Shown: in pieces, positions 15,907-24,442 of the stretch | How positions within the stretch are numbered: the first letter of the stretch is position 1 | How the letters are laid out: every line of letters starts with the position of its first letter | NCBI GenBank assembly: GCA_022706865.1 | Contig: JAKJBT010000010.1 | Span: 1 to 27,436, forward strand | Direction: 5' to 3' | From: Bacillota bacterium | GTDB lineage: Bacteria > Bacillota_A > Clostridia > Lutisporales > Lutisporaceae | Length of the DNA stretch: 27,436 nt | The notes under the pieces: generated by a model | Told to the model about the DNA's origin: nothing | Seen by the model: the letters and a program-made list of their open reading frames with translations, nothing else | Databases searched by the model: none | Made by a program: the position numbers and the translations under genes

Positions 15907-17001
15907 TTGTCAATTTGTGTGAGAAAGGGAAAGCCGGGAGTGCTGGAGCTTGTGTTTCCATATAATGAGGAATATATTGCTAAAGTCAAAGGAATACCAG
16001 GGCGCAGATGGGATAAGGACAACAAGAAATGGCTGATACCGGATTGTGAGGAGTCCATTAATAAATTACAGGAGCTGTTTACAAAAGAAGAACTGGTTAT
16101 TGCGAAAGGTATTTCAGACAGTGAAAAAGCCGGAATGTATGATGAGAACAGCTCCAATGACAAGTTTCTAAGAAAGATGAAAGAAGTACTCAATCTTAGG
16201 GGATACAGTCAAAAAACCATTAAGTCATATATGAGTCATGCAAGGTTGTTTCTCGAGTGTTGCGGCAAGAATGCCGATTTGATAGGTGATGAAGATATCA
16301 ACAAATATATGCTATACCTGCTGGAAGAACAACAGACCTCCCACTCTTATGTAAATCAAGCAGCAAATTCAATAAAATTCCTCTATAATAATGTATTCAA
16401 AAGAAATGAATTAGCTATAAGAGTAATTAGGCCAAAGAGTGAGAAAAAGCTTCCGGAAGTCTTGAGCCAGAAGGATGTTTTGAGAATATTGAATAATGTA
16501 AGCAATATTAAGCATAAGGCTCTATTATACCTTATCTATTCAGCAGGGCTAAGGGTCGGAGAAGTAGTCAGACTTAGAATTATAGATATAGATAGCACCA
16601 GGATGCTTGTTCATATAGTGCAGGGTAAAGGCAGAAAGGATAGATATACAGTACTTTCTCAAACCGCCTTGGAGGTATTAAGAGAGTATGTAAAAAAGTG
16701 CAGGCCTGAAAAGTGGCTGTTTCAAGGAGCTGATCCGAGCAGGCATATAACCGAGAGAACAGTCCAGAAGATATTTGAAAAAACTAAAGATAAAGCCGGC
16801 ATTCAAAAGAAGGTATCTGTACATACATTGAGACATTCCTTTGCAACTCATCTCTTAGAGGGTGGAGTTGATTTGAGGTATATCCAGGAACTGCTGGGAC
16901 ACCAAAGCAGTAAGACAACAGAGATATATACCCATGTAACTGAGAAGAGTATCAAGAACATACTAAGCCCATTGGATAAGATTATGCTGGGGAAAACCTA
17001 A
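15907..17001 (+). CDS. XerC/D-like tyrosine recombinase, probable cassette integrase
   Basis: 364 residues. The catalytic set is complete: R216, K241, H306, R309, H332 and the nucleophile Y341 (GLRVGEV, QGKGRKDR, HTLRHSFATHLL, LLGHQSSKTTEIYTHV). Residues 80-170 form a SAM-like core-binding domain. An extra N-terminal module (about 10-58) has the IPGRRWDKDNKKWLIP motif also known from Bacteroidetes recombinases annotated as integron-type. The K-to-H spacing is 65 residues, as in XerD (72) and far below IntI1 (106), so the extra domain that defines classical IntI is missing. It starts at TTG 15907 with GAGGGG just upstream. It lies in the same direction as the cassettes, 84 bp before the attI-like site. 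It is the obvious candidate for moving them, but this is inferred. Confidence 0.85.
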   Translation: MSICVRKGKPGVLELVFPYNEEYIAKVKGIPGRRWDKDNKKWLIPDCEESINKLQELFTKEELVIAKGISDSEKAGMYDENSSNDKFLRKMKEVLNLRGYSQKTIKSYMSHARLFLECCGKNADLIGDEDINKYMLYLLEEQQTSHSYVNQAANSIKFLYNNVFKRNELAIRVIRPKSEKKLPEVLSQKDVLRILNNVSNIKHKALLYLIYSAGLRVGEVVRLRIIDIDSTRMLVHIVQGKGRKDRYTVLSQTALEVLREYVKKCRPEKWLFQGADPSRHITERTVQKIFEKTKDKAGIQKKVSVHTLRHSFATHLLEGGVDLRYIQELLGHQSSKTTEIYTHVTEKSIKNILSPLDKIMLGKT

Positions 17002-17017
17002 AACAGACATATAAACA

Positions 17018-17103
17018 TATTGACGAAATATATTCGTAAACACACCTAGCTTTGGATGTATTGACGACATACGTAGTTGCAGTAGTTATATGAAATCATG
17101 CGC
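17018..17103 (+). other. attI-like primary insertion site with two direct repeats
   Basis: The core GTTATATGA (17085-17093) matches the 3' core of all eight cassette sites (consensus GTTAKVYGA). The first cassette therefore begins at 17086. No structured repeat precedes it, which is the attI layout. Two imperfect direct repeats lie just upstream: TATTGACGA followed by ATA...CGTA at 17018 and again at 17059, 41 bp apart. These could be recombinase-binding repeats, as in attI of class 1 integrons. The second includes TTGACG, a possible -35 for a cassette promoter, though no good -10 is evident. The piece 17086-17103 already belongs to cassette 1. Confidence 0.75.
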
Positions 17104-17190
17104 AGAGTGTTGATTTGTTAAGAATTAAAGGATGCGTACCTGTTTATGCATAAATGGGACAACCTATAATAAGTATAAGGAGTAGTAATT

Positions 17191-17943
17191 ATGAGTGATT
17201 TATCTATTAATGAAATTAAAGAAATAAAAACATTAATATCTCAAGCAAAAGGGCTAGAGAAAACGATATTTGAAATATTGAATGACAATACTCCTGAACA
17301 TGCAAGATATTCATCATTTAAAAGTATGGCACTAGTGTATAACGACATTGCAGACCGGGCACAGAAGGTTATGAAATTTGGTAGTTTCTATAAAATGAAC
17401 ACGGACGAAATGAAATCTTGGGCTGATACGCTTTGGCCTGCTTCAAAAAGTATACTTGAGTCTGTTTTGCTTAGTACCCGATTGTTGATTACAACTTTAG
17501 AAAGCAACATTGATTTTATTGGTGAGGAAGTTGACAATATAGAAAACTTTATAAAGACAAAATTGCGAAGTGCTATTTTTGAAATTCCATCAAAAGAAAA
17601 AGAAGTGCAAAATGGAATTGAGACTCTATTTGTTGGTAAAGGTTTTGGCAAAGGAATAGATTATGATAGGGAAACTGGAAAATTCAATTACTCTGGAAGA
17701 GAATACATTCCTGATTTTATTTTACCAAAACTAAGAATGTGTATTGAAGTAAAATTGATCAAAGAAGCTTCGAAAAAATCCAAGATAATTGAAGAAATCA
17801 ATGCAGATATAACGGCATATAAAAAAGAATATGAAAATTTATTATTCGTTGTATACGATATTGGGATAATCAGAGATGAAACAGAGTTCTGTAGGGATAT
17901 AGAAAACAATGATAATGTTAAGATTGTTATTGTAAAGCATTAA
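17191..17943 (+). CDS. Cassette 1: PD-(D/E)XK nuclease-like protein
   Basis: 250 residues. The N-terminal half is helical with no motif I recognise. The C-terminal half (about 120-250) looks like a restriction-endonuclease-type fold: a helix with EKEVQNGIETLF, then IPDF (P174, D175), ten residues, and EVK (E186, K188), which fits the PD-(D/E)XK catalytic pattern, followed by a strand LLFVVYDIGII. This resembles the nuclease domains of DpnII/MboI-like and related defence proteins. The sequence specificity and partner are unknown, and no methyltransferase is nearby. AAGGAG precedes the ATG. Base composition is clearly more AT-rich than the genes before 15,650. Confidence 0.65.
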   Translation: MSDLSINEIKEIKTLISQAKGLEKTIFEILNDNTPEHARYSSFKSMALVYNDIADRAQKVMKFGSFYKMNTDEMKSWADTLWPASKSILESVLLSTRLLITTLESNIDFIGEEVDNIENFIKTKLRSAIFEIPSKEKEVQNGIETLFVGKGFGKGIDYDRETGKFNYSGREYIPDFILPKLRMCIEVKLIKEASKKSKIIEEINADITAYKKEYENLLFVVYDIGIIRDETEFCRDIENNDNVKIVIVKH

Positions 17944-18012
17944 GAAATTGTGAACCAATTTTTTCATAGAGAAAATATGTAGCCTGATATTATTACAGAA
18001 GGGCTTCGAGGG

Positions 18013-18228
18013 GCGCATGACTTCACATAACAATGCCCTCACGCTGCGGCACGTAGGGCTGGGACAAGTAGTATGCGTGCCTTGGGTTGCGAAGGATTGA
18101 CAAACTATAGAATTTCTTAAGCAGCAACCACACCCCTTCACCGGGAGCGGAGCTCCGCCAGGGGGAAGGGCTCAGAGGTCCGGTTCAGTGGTGTCGTGAG
18201 TGCGGAACCGTTAGCTGACAGATAATGC
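18013..18228 (+). repeat. attC-like site 1 (type A)
   Basis: The core runs from ACATAAC (18025-18031) to GTTAGCT (18210-18216). The last 19 nt of cassette 1 (18013-18031) pair with its first 19 nt (17085-17103) at 17 positions. Internal helices are CTCACG (18038-18043) with CGTGAG (18195-18200), GGCACG (18048-18053) with CGTGCC (18076-18081), GGTTGC (18085-18090) with GCAACC (18124-18129), and a CCCCTT-type arm holding a GGAG/CTCC hairpin. Loops vary between copies and stems do not. Confidence 0.85.
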
Positions 18229-18318
18229 AGATTGATTCATGTAAAATTACTATTCTTATATTGCGTATAGGTAGAATTATATGTGATGAGGATTATTTAT
18301 ATTTTATGAGGTTAAGTT

Positions 18319-18906
18319 ATGAAAAAAGTGCTTCTAATAATTATCGCTGTTGCTATTCTGTGCGTAGCATGTGTTGAAAAAGAAAGTCAACCAAATGTAG
18401 AAAATGTAATACAAGATACAACCCCTAAAAACGAAACCAAGACTTCTCTTTCTCCTACTGGTAAGTATCTTGCTGAAGCATATGGCACAATTACTACTAT
18501 TACAGCAGGGGGACTTTATCCCTATGAGGGTATTCGCGTGTTGGACACAGATAATGATGAAGTCCTTTGGAAAATGGAGCCTGGATATTATACCGTAGAT
18601 TTTACATGGTCACCTGATGGTCGCTATGTAGGAATTTATTACGAAGCACGGATTTATGGAGAAAGTGTTGTTTTTGATACAAAGGATAAAAAATTAATAT
18701 CAATGCCCACACTGGTTAATATTGCTCCTCACTACAGTGAAAGTGTGAAGCCGCAAGAAGATCGACCTGACCAATATTTCAGTATAACTGGATGGGAGAA
18801 TGCAGAAACGGTAATTGTAGATTTTCGTTGGAGTAAGGAAGATGGCGAATATTTCAAAGGACAATATACTTTAAATATGAAAACACATATTGTGTCATAT
18901 AAATAG
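18319..18906 (+). CDS. Cassette 2: secreted lipoprotein with propeller-like repeats
   Basis: 195 residues. A hydrophobic N-terminus (MKKVLLIIIAVAILCVAC) ends in Cys 18 in an imperfect lipobox (CVAC), so lipid anchoring at the membrane is probable. The rest contains SPTGKYLAEAYG and, later, WSPDGRYVGIYYE, the blade motif of TolB/WD40-like propellers, spaced about 60 residues apart. Too few blades are present for a full propeller. I do not recognise a specific family. The start ATG follows a weak GAGGTTAA site. The gene is 109 bp from the crossover point of attC-like site 1. Confidence 0.6.
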   Translation: MKKVLLIIIAVAILCVACVEKESQPNVENVIQDTTPKNETKTSLSPTGKYLAEAYGTITTITAGGLYPYEGIRVLDTDNDEVLWKMEPGYYTVDFTWSPDGRYVGIYYEARIYGESVVFDTKDKKLISMPTLVNIAPHYSESVKPQEDRPDQYFSITGWENAETVIVDFRWSKEDGEYFKGQYTLNMKTHIVSYK

Positions 18907-18911
18907 TGGTG

Positions 18912-19036
18912 CAAACTCCTATGCGGAGTTTGTGAGATATATAAACCCAAGGGAGACAATGTTTACAGAAGCGACTCATGTCAGGTCCCGGGTACCGGCA
19001 GTGGTATACAAAGGTTATTGAGCGAGGCTTCGAGGG
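18912..19036 (+). repeat. Cassette 3' module shared with cassette 8 (copy 1)
   Basis: The non-coding end of cassette 2 begins with a perfect hairpin, CAAACTCC (18912-18919), loop TATGC, GGAGTTTG (18925-18932). It then carries AGGTCCCGGGTACCGGCA (about 18983-19000) and a GGTAT stretch. The same elements in the same order occur at the end of cassette 8 (26827-26951) but not in the other cassettes. No T run follows the hairpin, so it does not look like a terminator. Confidence 0.6.
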
Positions 19037-19248
19037 GCATTATCCATCAGCTAACAATGCCCTCACGCTGCGGCACGAAGGGAAAGAGCAAGGAGCGTGC
19101 GTGCCTTGGGTTGCCGGACGCATTTGCTCTGGAGTAAGGTCAGGGCAACCACACCCCTTCACCGGGTGTGACCACCGCCAGGGAGAATGACTTTGAGGTC
19201 CGGTTCAGCGGTGTCGTGAGTGCGGAACCGTTAGGCGACATATCATGC
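19037..19248 (+). repeat. attC-like site 2 (type A)
   Basis: The core runs from AGCTAAC (19049-19055) to GTTAGGC (19230-19236). The end of cassette 2 (19037-19055) pairs with its start (18210-18228) at 17 of 19 positions; pairing with the 3' side present in the array is weaker. The third internal hairpin is GGTG/CACC here instead of GGAG/CTCC, a compensatory change. Confidence 0.85.
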
Positions 19249-19324
19249 GAAATGTTGTATAACCCTTAACTTGGAATAATAAAACAATGTGCTGAATTAT
19301 ATTACCTGAATGGAGTGGTTAGGA

Positions 19325-20113
19325 TTGAGTAAGAACAGAAAGAAAAATCTTACTGAGGCTCTAATTATACAAATGCAACAGTTAAAAGATTCAAGGGATA
19401 GAGCTATTGATAAATATTACTTGAGTTTTATTATAAACATTTATAGAGAAATGACATTTAGAGAGCATGTAAGAAAAATCACTGAAAGCTTTAATAATAA
19501 TCGGGATATATATAATTCTTCAGTTTCATATAGCATTATATCAATCATAAGCTGTTGGGAAACTTTCTTTAGAGACATTTTTGTTTTCATTATTAATACT
19601 GATAATGAAGTTAGAGATAAATTATTAGAGAGCGTTGACATTGCAATGAGTAGTAAAATTCAAGAATCGGGAACGGTGGCAGACTACTTTAGTAAGCTCT
19701 ACAATTTTCAAAGTATAAATGACATTAAAGAAGCATTCAATTTGGTTCTAAACGAGAAAGATATATTTCAGACTATAGGGGGAGTTATAATTCCTTTCAC
19801 TAAAAACGAAGAAATTTATAAGTTTTCCTTAAACCATTCATTTCCTAAATGGTTTGATTATGTAGAGTTGATGTTTCAAGAAAGGCATAGAATTGTTCAT
19901 GATGCAAACTACAGAACAGAAATAAGTCTAAAGGAGCTTGAAAAAGCAGAAAACGCATTTTTGTATTTCCCGCAGATTTATGCGTTTTGGTTAAATGGTA
20001 GATTTAATACGGGAGCAAACATTATTGCTACAGAGATTAAGGAGTATACTATACCATCATTGATGACAAGAGAGTTAATGCTGGATGGTAGTTGGTATAT
20101 ACTTAATAACTAA
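19325..20113 (+). CDS. Cassette 3: HEPN-like domain protein
   Basis: About 262 residues, mostly helical. The motif ERHRIVHDANYR holds R187 and H192 (R-x4-H), the signature of HEPN ribonuclease domains such as the RiboL-PSP/MAE_28990-like groups. The preceding SIISIISCWETFFRDIFVFI helix fits such domains. HEPN proteins often act as RNA-cleaving toxins or defence effectors. No antitoxin or nucleotidyltransferase partner is present in the cassette. TTG at 19325 is preferred as start because GGAGTGG lies just before it; an in-frame ATG at 19310 lacks a ribosome binding site. AT-rich. Activity is unproven. Confidence 0.6.
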   Translation: MSKNRKKNLTEALIIQMQQLKDSRDRAIDKYYLSFIINIYREMTFREHVRKITESFNNNRDIYNSSVSYSIISIISCWETFFRDIFVFIINTDNEVRDKLLESVDIAMSSKIQESGTVADYFSKLYNFQSINDIKEAFNLVLNEKDIFQTIGGVIIPFTKNEEIYKFSLNHSFPKWFDYVELMFQERHRIVHDANYRTEISLKELEKAENAFLYFPQIYAFWLNGRFNTGANIIATEIKEYTIPSLMTRELMLDGSWYILNN

Positions 20114-20173
20114 AGTGTTTGAGCTGAAGGTATTATGTGGACTAATAATAGATTTTAAGTAATGCTACGTGGG

Positions 20174-20385
20174 GCATGATCCATCGCCTAACAATGCCCT
20201 CACGCTGCGGCACGACGGGCAGGGGCAAGGAGCAAGCGTGCCTTGGGTTGCAGATGCCATTGCTCTGGAGGAGGAGCAGCAACCACACCCCTTCACCGAG
20301 AGCGGAGCTCCGCCAAGGGGACAGGCTGTGCGGGTCCGGTTCAGAGGTGTCGTGAGTGCGAACCCGTTAGGCGAAACAAATGAAT
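20174..20385 (+). repeat. attC-like site 3 (type A)
   Basis: The core runs from GCCTAAC (20186-20192) to GTTAGGC (20366-20372). The end of cassette 3 (20174-20192) pairs with its start (19230-19248) at 16 of 19 positions. The arm CCCCTT...AAGGGG is perfect here. A 72-codon reading frame across the site (20169-20387) recurs in part in site 2 because the repeat is conserved, and is not counted as a gene. Confidence 0.85.
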
Positions 20386-20398
20386 AGAGGTGGAAAAG

Positions 20399-21688
20399 AT
20401 GGAAAAATCAAATAGTGAATTGAAAATTTATGCCTATGGATTTTTAGAAGCAGGTTTTAAGATTCCTAGAGACGAGTTTATTGATGTGGATGGATTGGGT
20501 ACAATTGAATTTGTTGGTTTTGATGACAAGAGAAACCTTGATGAAGTAGATGGATTAATTATTCCACAGGGAGTTTTTGAAAAGATAGAACGTGCTCCAA
20601 ATGAATGGGGAGAGATCTATACAGATATAAGTTCTCAGGGAGATTTGCTTTTAGAAAAAGAAAGACAAGTACTAAATTTAATCAATGAGGGAAAATGGAT
20701 TTGCTTCCTTGTGGGAGAGATTATTGACCAAGTTCCGCAAGGATTATCAAGTCAAGATATAAGAGATACAGATCTATGCAAGAGAATATTAAACAGATAT
20801 CGGATTCAACGCAGTAGTATGACTCCTAATTCAGATACTAAGGCTAAATATAACGAGTTTTTTTCTTACATTAAGCAATATGGTGTAGCTAAAACTTTAT
20901 TTCGGAGTTATTCATTTAATGATAAGGAAATAAACATATTAGCTGAAGCAAATGGTAATCCAGTTGGAATCGAGATTGATAATCAAGTGTTTTTTGTGCC
21001 TTTTCATTCACCACGTAATGATTATGAGACGACAGAGAATATCGTATCATTATTAGGGCGCGCATTATATGACTATATACAGAAAAATACAATATATATA
21101 CCAAAATGGCTGGAAGAGTTTCAATTTAAAGTAGAGAAAAGTATAAGGAAAGAGATTATTGAAATAACTGAAAGACAGAACACTTTAGAGAATGATTTAA
21201 TCCGTTGGATTAATTACAAAGCTATTTTAACTACATCTGGAAATGTATTAAAAAAGATAGTTATTGAAATAATGCAGGACTTTTTTGAATTTCATATAGA
21301 TCCAATTGATGAGGGGCGAGAGGATTTTAAAATAGTAAATGAAGAGGGTGAAGTTCTCGCAGTCGTTGAAGTAAAAGGAACAAAGAAGGGAATAAAAAGA
21401 GAACATATAAATCAGGCTGACTCACACAGAGAAAGGAATGATTTACCTAGCTCTATTCCAAGTATTTTGATTATTAATAATGAGATGGGAATATCAGGTT
21501 TAAAAGGGAAAATTGAATCTGATGTTCCGGATGAGCAAATTAAACATGCAAGAAACTTAAATGTTCTGATAGTGAGAACGATAGACTTACTGTTATTTAT
21601 GTCAAGAATGGAGAATGTAAATGATAGAAAAGAAGTTTTCTTAGATAAAATTAGGTCAGAATCCGGATGGATTAATATAAAAGAATAG
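20399..21688 (+). CDS. Cassette 4: PD-(D/E)XK nuclease-like protein
   Basis: About 429 residues. I do not recognise the N-terminal two thirds, which begin LKIYAYGFLEAGFKIPRDEF and include a predicted mixed alpha/beta region. The C-terminal third (about 285-415) has a candidate PD-(D/E)XK site, GREDFKI (D309) then VVEVKG (E324, K326), with NQADSH downstream, as in Mrr-like and other restriction-type nucleases. This suggests a DNA- or RNA-degrading defence protein; the link is by motif only. ATG 20399 is chosen, with AGAGGTGG upstream; a GTG nine bases earlier is possible. The start is only 32 bp after the crossover point, so it depends on an outside or very short promoter. Confidence 0.55.
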   Translation: MEKSNSELKIYAYGFLEAGFKIPRDEFIDVDGLGTIEFVGFDDKRNLDEVDGLIIPQGVFEKIERAPNEWGEIYTDISSQGDLLLEKERQVLNLINEGKWICFLVGEIIDQVPQGLSSQDIRDTDLCKRILNRYRIQRSSMTPNSDTKAKYNEFFSYIKQYGVAKTLFRSYSFNDKEINILAEANGNPVGIEIDNQVFFVPFHSPRNDYETTENIVSLLGRALYDYIQKNTIYIPKWLEEFQFKVEKSIRKEIIEITERQNTLENDLIRWINYKAILTTSGNVLKKIVIEIMQDFFEFHIDPIDEGREDFKIVNEEGEVLAVVEVKGTKKGIKREHINQADSHRERNDLPSSIPSILIINNEMGISGLKGKIESDVPDEQIKHARNLNVLIVRTIDLLLFMSRMENVNDRKEVFLDKIRSESGWINIKE

Positions 21689-21699
21689 TATAGTTGTAA

Positions 21700-21918
21700 A
21701 TTCATTTGCATCGCCTAACAATGCGCTCACGCTGCGGCACGGCGTGACGGGGCAAGAAGCATGCGTGCCTTGGGTTGCAGAGGATTTGCTAAACTATAGT
21801 TTGAATTAAGTAGCAACCACACCCCTTCACCGGGAGCGGAGCTCCGCCAAGGGGTGGGGCTATGCAGGTTCGGTTCAGGGGCGTCGTGAGTGCGAACCCG
21901 TTATACGAAATCGGTCGC
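21700..21918 (+). repeat. attC-like site 4 (type A core, followed by a type B cassette start)
   Basis: The core runs from GCCTAAC (21713-21719) to GTTATAC (21900-21906). The end of cassette 4 (21700-21719) pairs with its start (20366-20385) at 18 of 20 positions, the best match in the array. Its own 3' side belongs to cassette 5 and matches far less. Just beyond lies a small hairpin, CCGCG (21924-21928) with CGCGG (21938-21942), also present after site 5. Confidence 0.87.
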
Positions 21919-22052
21919 AAGGACCGCGCCGTCCTGACGCGGATTGTGAAAGTGGGTATTAGGCATAATTTATTACTATACGGCTTAAATTATTGCAGAA
22001 AAGTTGATTATTGTTGCTGAAGAGAATATAAAATGATAGGAGATTTAAACAT

Positions 22053-22922
22053 ATGGTACAACACTTTGTTTGCATAATTTTTGTTTGCATACTAGCCATC
22101 CTTTTTATATTTCTTCCTTACTTTCCAGGTGGATATGACCATTTGGCTGTAATGATTTCTAGTATTATTCAGATTGCAAGCTTTATTTCTCTGTTGCTTG
22201 TCCCTGTTGGTATCTTATGGTTTATATATGAAAGGGTACAGAGAAAAAAAGGTAAAAACGGCTCAAGAAAATGCGTAAGCTTTGCTATTACGGGTCAGAT
22301 TGTGCTAAGTTTAATAGTTATTGTTTGTTCATTAGCAGCTATTGGTGGTATTGGCAATTTTCGAGGCTCTTTAATGTTGGGCGTTTTTCTACCTATAATT
22401 TTTGTTTGCTATACAAATTCACTAATTATCCCCCGGATAAAGCAAATGAAAAATTCGGATACACATAGACAAAGTTTTATCCCGTTGTATATGATAATCA
22501 TTCCAATAGTTGTTGTTATATTCCGTGTAACTCTTATATCCCCTGCAATAAATTACAGCACGAACTATGCTATCGAGCAGAGTGCTCCATTGATACAGGA
22601 TCTAGAGGAATACTACTCAAAAACCGGGCAATACCCTGTTTCACTGCAAGGATTATGGAAAGACTATTCTCCCAATGTAATGGGTATAGAAAGATACTAT
22701 TATGAACCAAACGGTGAGGCTTATAACCTATTCTTTGAACAGTTTTCCTCTGATTTCTCTGCGCGGGAAATTGTCATGTACAATAAGTTTGATGAACACA
22801 TTATTAGAAGCCACCCAAGTTTTATTTTTACTCTTCCACCTGAAGAATTTGAAAGATACAGAGGATATTTTGCCGAATTTGATTTACCGAAACCGCATTG
22901 GAAATATTTTTTATTCGATTGA
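22053..22922 (+). CDS. Cassette 5: multi-pass membrane protein of unknown function
   Basis: 289 residues with five likely membrane helices (about 4-24, 31-60, 73-98, 106-127 and 142-168), then an outside domain of some 120 residues. That domain starts with a long helix (APLIQDLEEYYSKTGQYP). The EEYYSKTGQYP stretch looks like the region after the N-terminal helix in type II pseudopilin-like proteins, but the fold here is not that of a pilin. I do not recognise a family. AGGAGATT precedes the ATG. About 210 bp of non-coding sequence separate the stop from the cassette end, in which I see no gene. Confidence 0.55.
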   Translation: MVQHFVCIIFVCILAILFIFLPYFPGGYDHLAVMISSIIQIASFISLLLVPVGILWFIYERVQRKKGKNGSRKCVSFAITGQIVLSLIVIVCSLAAIGGIGNFRGSLMLGVFLPIIFVCYTNSLIIPRIKQMKNSDTHRQSFIPLYMIIIPIVVVIFRVTLISPAINYSTNYAIEQSAPLIQDLEEYYSKTGQYPVSLQGLWKDYSPNVMGIERYYYEPNGEAYNLFFEQFSSDFSAREIVMYNKFDEHIIRSHPSFIFTLPPEEFERYRGYFAEFDLPKPHWKYFLFD

Positions 22923-23132
22923 TACTGTAAGGCTGGATTTGCCTCCCGATCGGATTAAAGTCAAACCTATTCTTTTAATAAAACAATATGTCATTGTAAA
23001 TTCCGTGACCGAGATACTTACAATTCTAACGAAATATCTACTTTCATCAAACCAGATAAGTAATGTTTGATTACTCCATTGTTTAATACTATGTCTAAGG
23101 AGTCGCCGTCCATGGCGACGCTGAAGTTCGGG

Positions 23133-23361
23133 GCGACCAACTTCGGATAACATTGCATTGCCGCAGGGCGCGGAATAGCAAGGTCAGCGGGGGCTAGGGC
23201 ATTGGGCGGGGCTGGAGCGTGCCGCGCACATCCCCCGGCCTAAGTCAGGCATGACCCGGCTTGCCCGGGTCTAAGATTTGGCAAGCAAAACGTAAGGCCC
23301 GGCCATCGCCTTAAGGCCGGGGAACGTCGGCAATGCGTGGCCGTTAGGTGAAATTGGTCGC
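23133..23361 (+). repeat. attC-like site 5 (type B, divergent core)
   Basis: The core runs from GGATAAC (23145-23151) to GTTAGGT (23343-23349), the longest in the array. The cassette 5 ends (23133-23151 and 21900-21918) pair at 16 of 19. The inner stem is GCATTGCC (23155-23162) with GGCAATGC (23329-23336), a different sequence from type A with the same pairing. Strong internal hairpins include GACCCGG/CCGGGTC and CCCGGCC/GGCCGGG. Just upstream is a hairpin GTCGCC-GTCCAT-GGCGAC (23102-23119). Confidence 0.8.
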
Positions 23362-23525
23362 AAAGACCGCGCCGTCCATGACGCGGGCTGTGTAAATAGG
23401 TTTGAAGGTTTTTTTGATTTAAAGTTCCAGTTATTTATATTTAACGAAGAAAGTAATTTCAAATAATTACTTGCGATCTAAGAGTTTCGCTTGCCAAAAT
23501 CAAAACAAATGAAAGGGGAAAAATA

Positions 23526-24290
23526 ATGAAGAAACTAATTACCGTGTTGTTGACCTTTGTTTTATTATTGCAACTCTCCGCCTGCACTGGGAAGCCGCAA
23601 TCCTCTGATTCCTCTCAAATTGATGAACCTGTAATTATCAATTTTACAGATCTGTATCTTGAAGAAGGTATACGTGCGGCAATGAACAAATCGACCGGCG
23701 ATATCACGGTCAGTGATGCCGAGATGGTTACTGTACTTGATCTCAGCAATAAGGATTGGGATACAATGAACGCCAAAAACGGCGGGATTAAGGACATTAG
23801 TGATCTGAAGTATTTTACAAATTTAACGGAACTGCATTTGGATTTGAATGACATACAGGATTTCTCTCCATTGTCGACCTTGACGCAGCTCTCCACATTG
23901 ACTTTCAACGGCGTTAGAGCAAAAGATTTGTCTCCTCTTAAAAGCCTCACCAATATGGTTACCCTTGGATTTAGCTGGAGTTATGCACCCGACCAAGGGC
24001 ATTATGGTTATGAAAATATTGATTTCATGGCAGATATGAAAAAGCTGGAAGTATTCGAAGCACGCAATGCCGGGATTAAAGACATCGCAGTCCTTGGAGA
24101 ATTACCCAAACTGTGGAGTGTGTTTATATCTGACAACCTAATCACAGATGTCAGCCCGCTTGCAAAATTAGACCTAAAGGAGTTTTCGCTTGCCAACAAC
24201 CCTATAACAGATTACAGCTCTATCACCCCTATCAGAGAAGTGTTTCCCAACCTGTGGACAGATTTCGAGCCAGATGTCAACATCGAATAA
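23526..24290 (+). CDS. Cassette 6: leucine-rich-repeat lipoprotein
   Basis: 254 residues. A lipoprotein signal peptide ends in LSAC with Cys 20. The mature part has a short N-terminal cap and then about six leucine-rich repeats (NLTELHLDLNDIQDFSPLST, QLSTLTFNG, NMVTLGFSW, KLEVFEARNAGIKDIAVLG, KLWSVFISDNLITDVSPLA and DLKEFSLANNPITD). The repeat type is the internalin-like, 22-residue kind. It would be exposed on the outside of the cell and bind another protein; no partner is suggested. GGGGAA lies upstream of the ATG. The 5' leader of this cassette, about 180 nt after the crossover, is unusually long. Confidence 0.75.
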   Translation: MKKLITVLLTFVLLLQLSACTGKPQSSDSSQIDEPVIINFTDLYLEEGIRAAMNKSTGDITVSDAEMVTVLDLSNKDWDTMNAKNGGIKDISDLKYFTNLTELHLDLNDIQDFSPLSTLTQLSTLTFNGVRAKDLSPLKSLTNMVTLGFSWSYAPDQGHYGYENIDFMADMKKLEVFEARNAGIKDIAVLGELPKLWSVFISDNLITDVSPLAKLDLKEFSLANNPITDYSSITPIREVFPNLWTDFEPDVNIE

Positions 24291-24442
24291 TATTCGTATT
24301 TCGTTTCTACTCTGTTTGGGATGAACAAAATGAGCATAATATGATGTTTGAAGATCCAGACATGCTGATCTTCCTAATTCATTTCGAATTGTTTATTTTG
24401 AATTTGAGGAGTCGCCCTCCATGGCGACTTCTGAGTATGGGG

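Noticed and set aside
18013..18228. Group II intron or intron domain V as identity of the repeats
   Set aside because: The GGTTC...GAACC pairing looked similar at first, but there is no catalytic triad helix of the right form and no reverse transcriptase in the window.
18912..18932. Terminator after the cassette 2 gene
   Set aside because: The hairpin is perfect but no T run follows, and the same is true of the copy in cassette 8.
20169..20387. 72-codon reading frame over site 3, with a similar one over site 2 (18978-19190)
   Set aside because: Similarity between them comes from the conserved structured repeat, the frame is not open in all type A sites, and no ribosome binding site is seen.
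22702..23070. 122-codon plus-strand frame overlapping the cassette 5 membrane protein
   Set aside because: It lies in another frame of a better-supported gene, has no ribosome binding site and no recognisable protein features.
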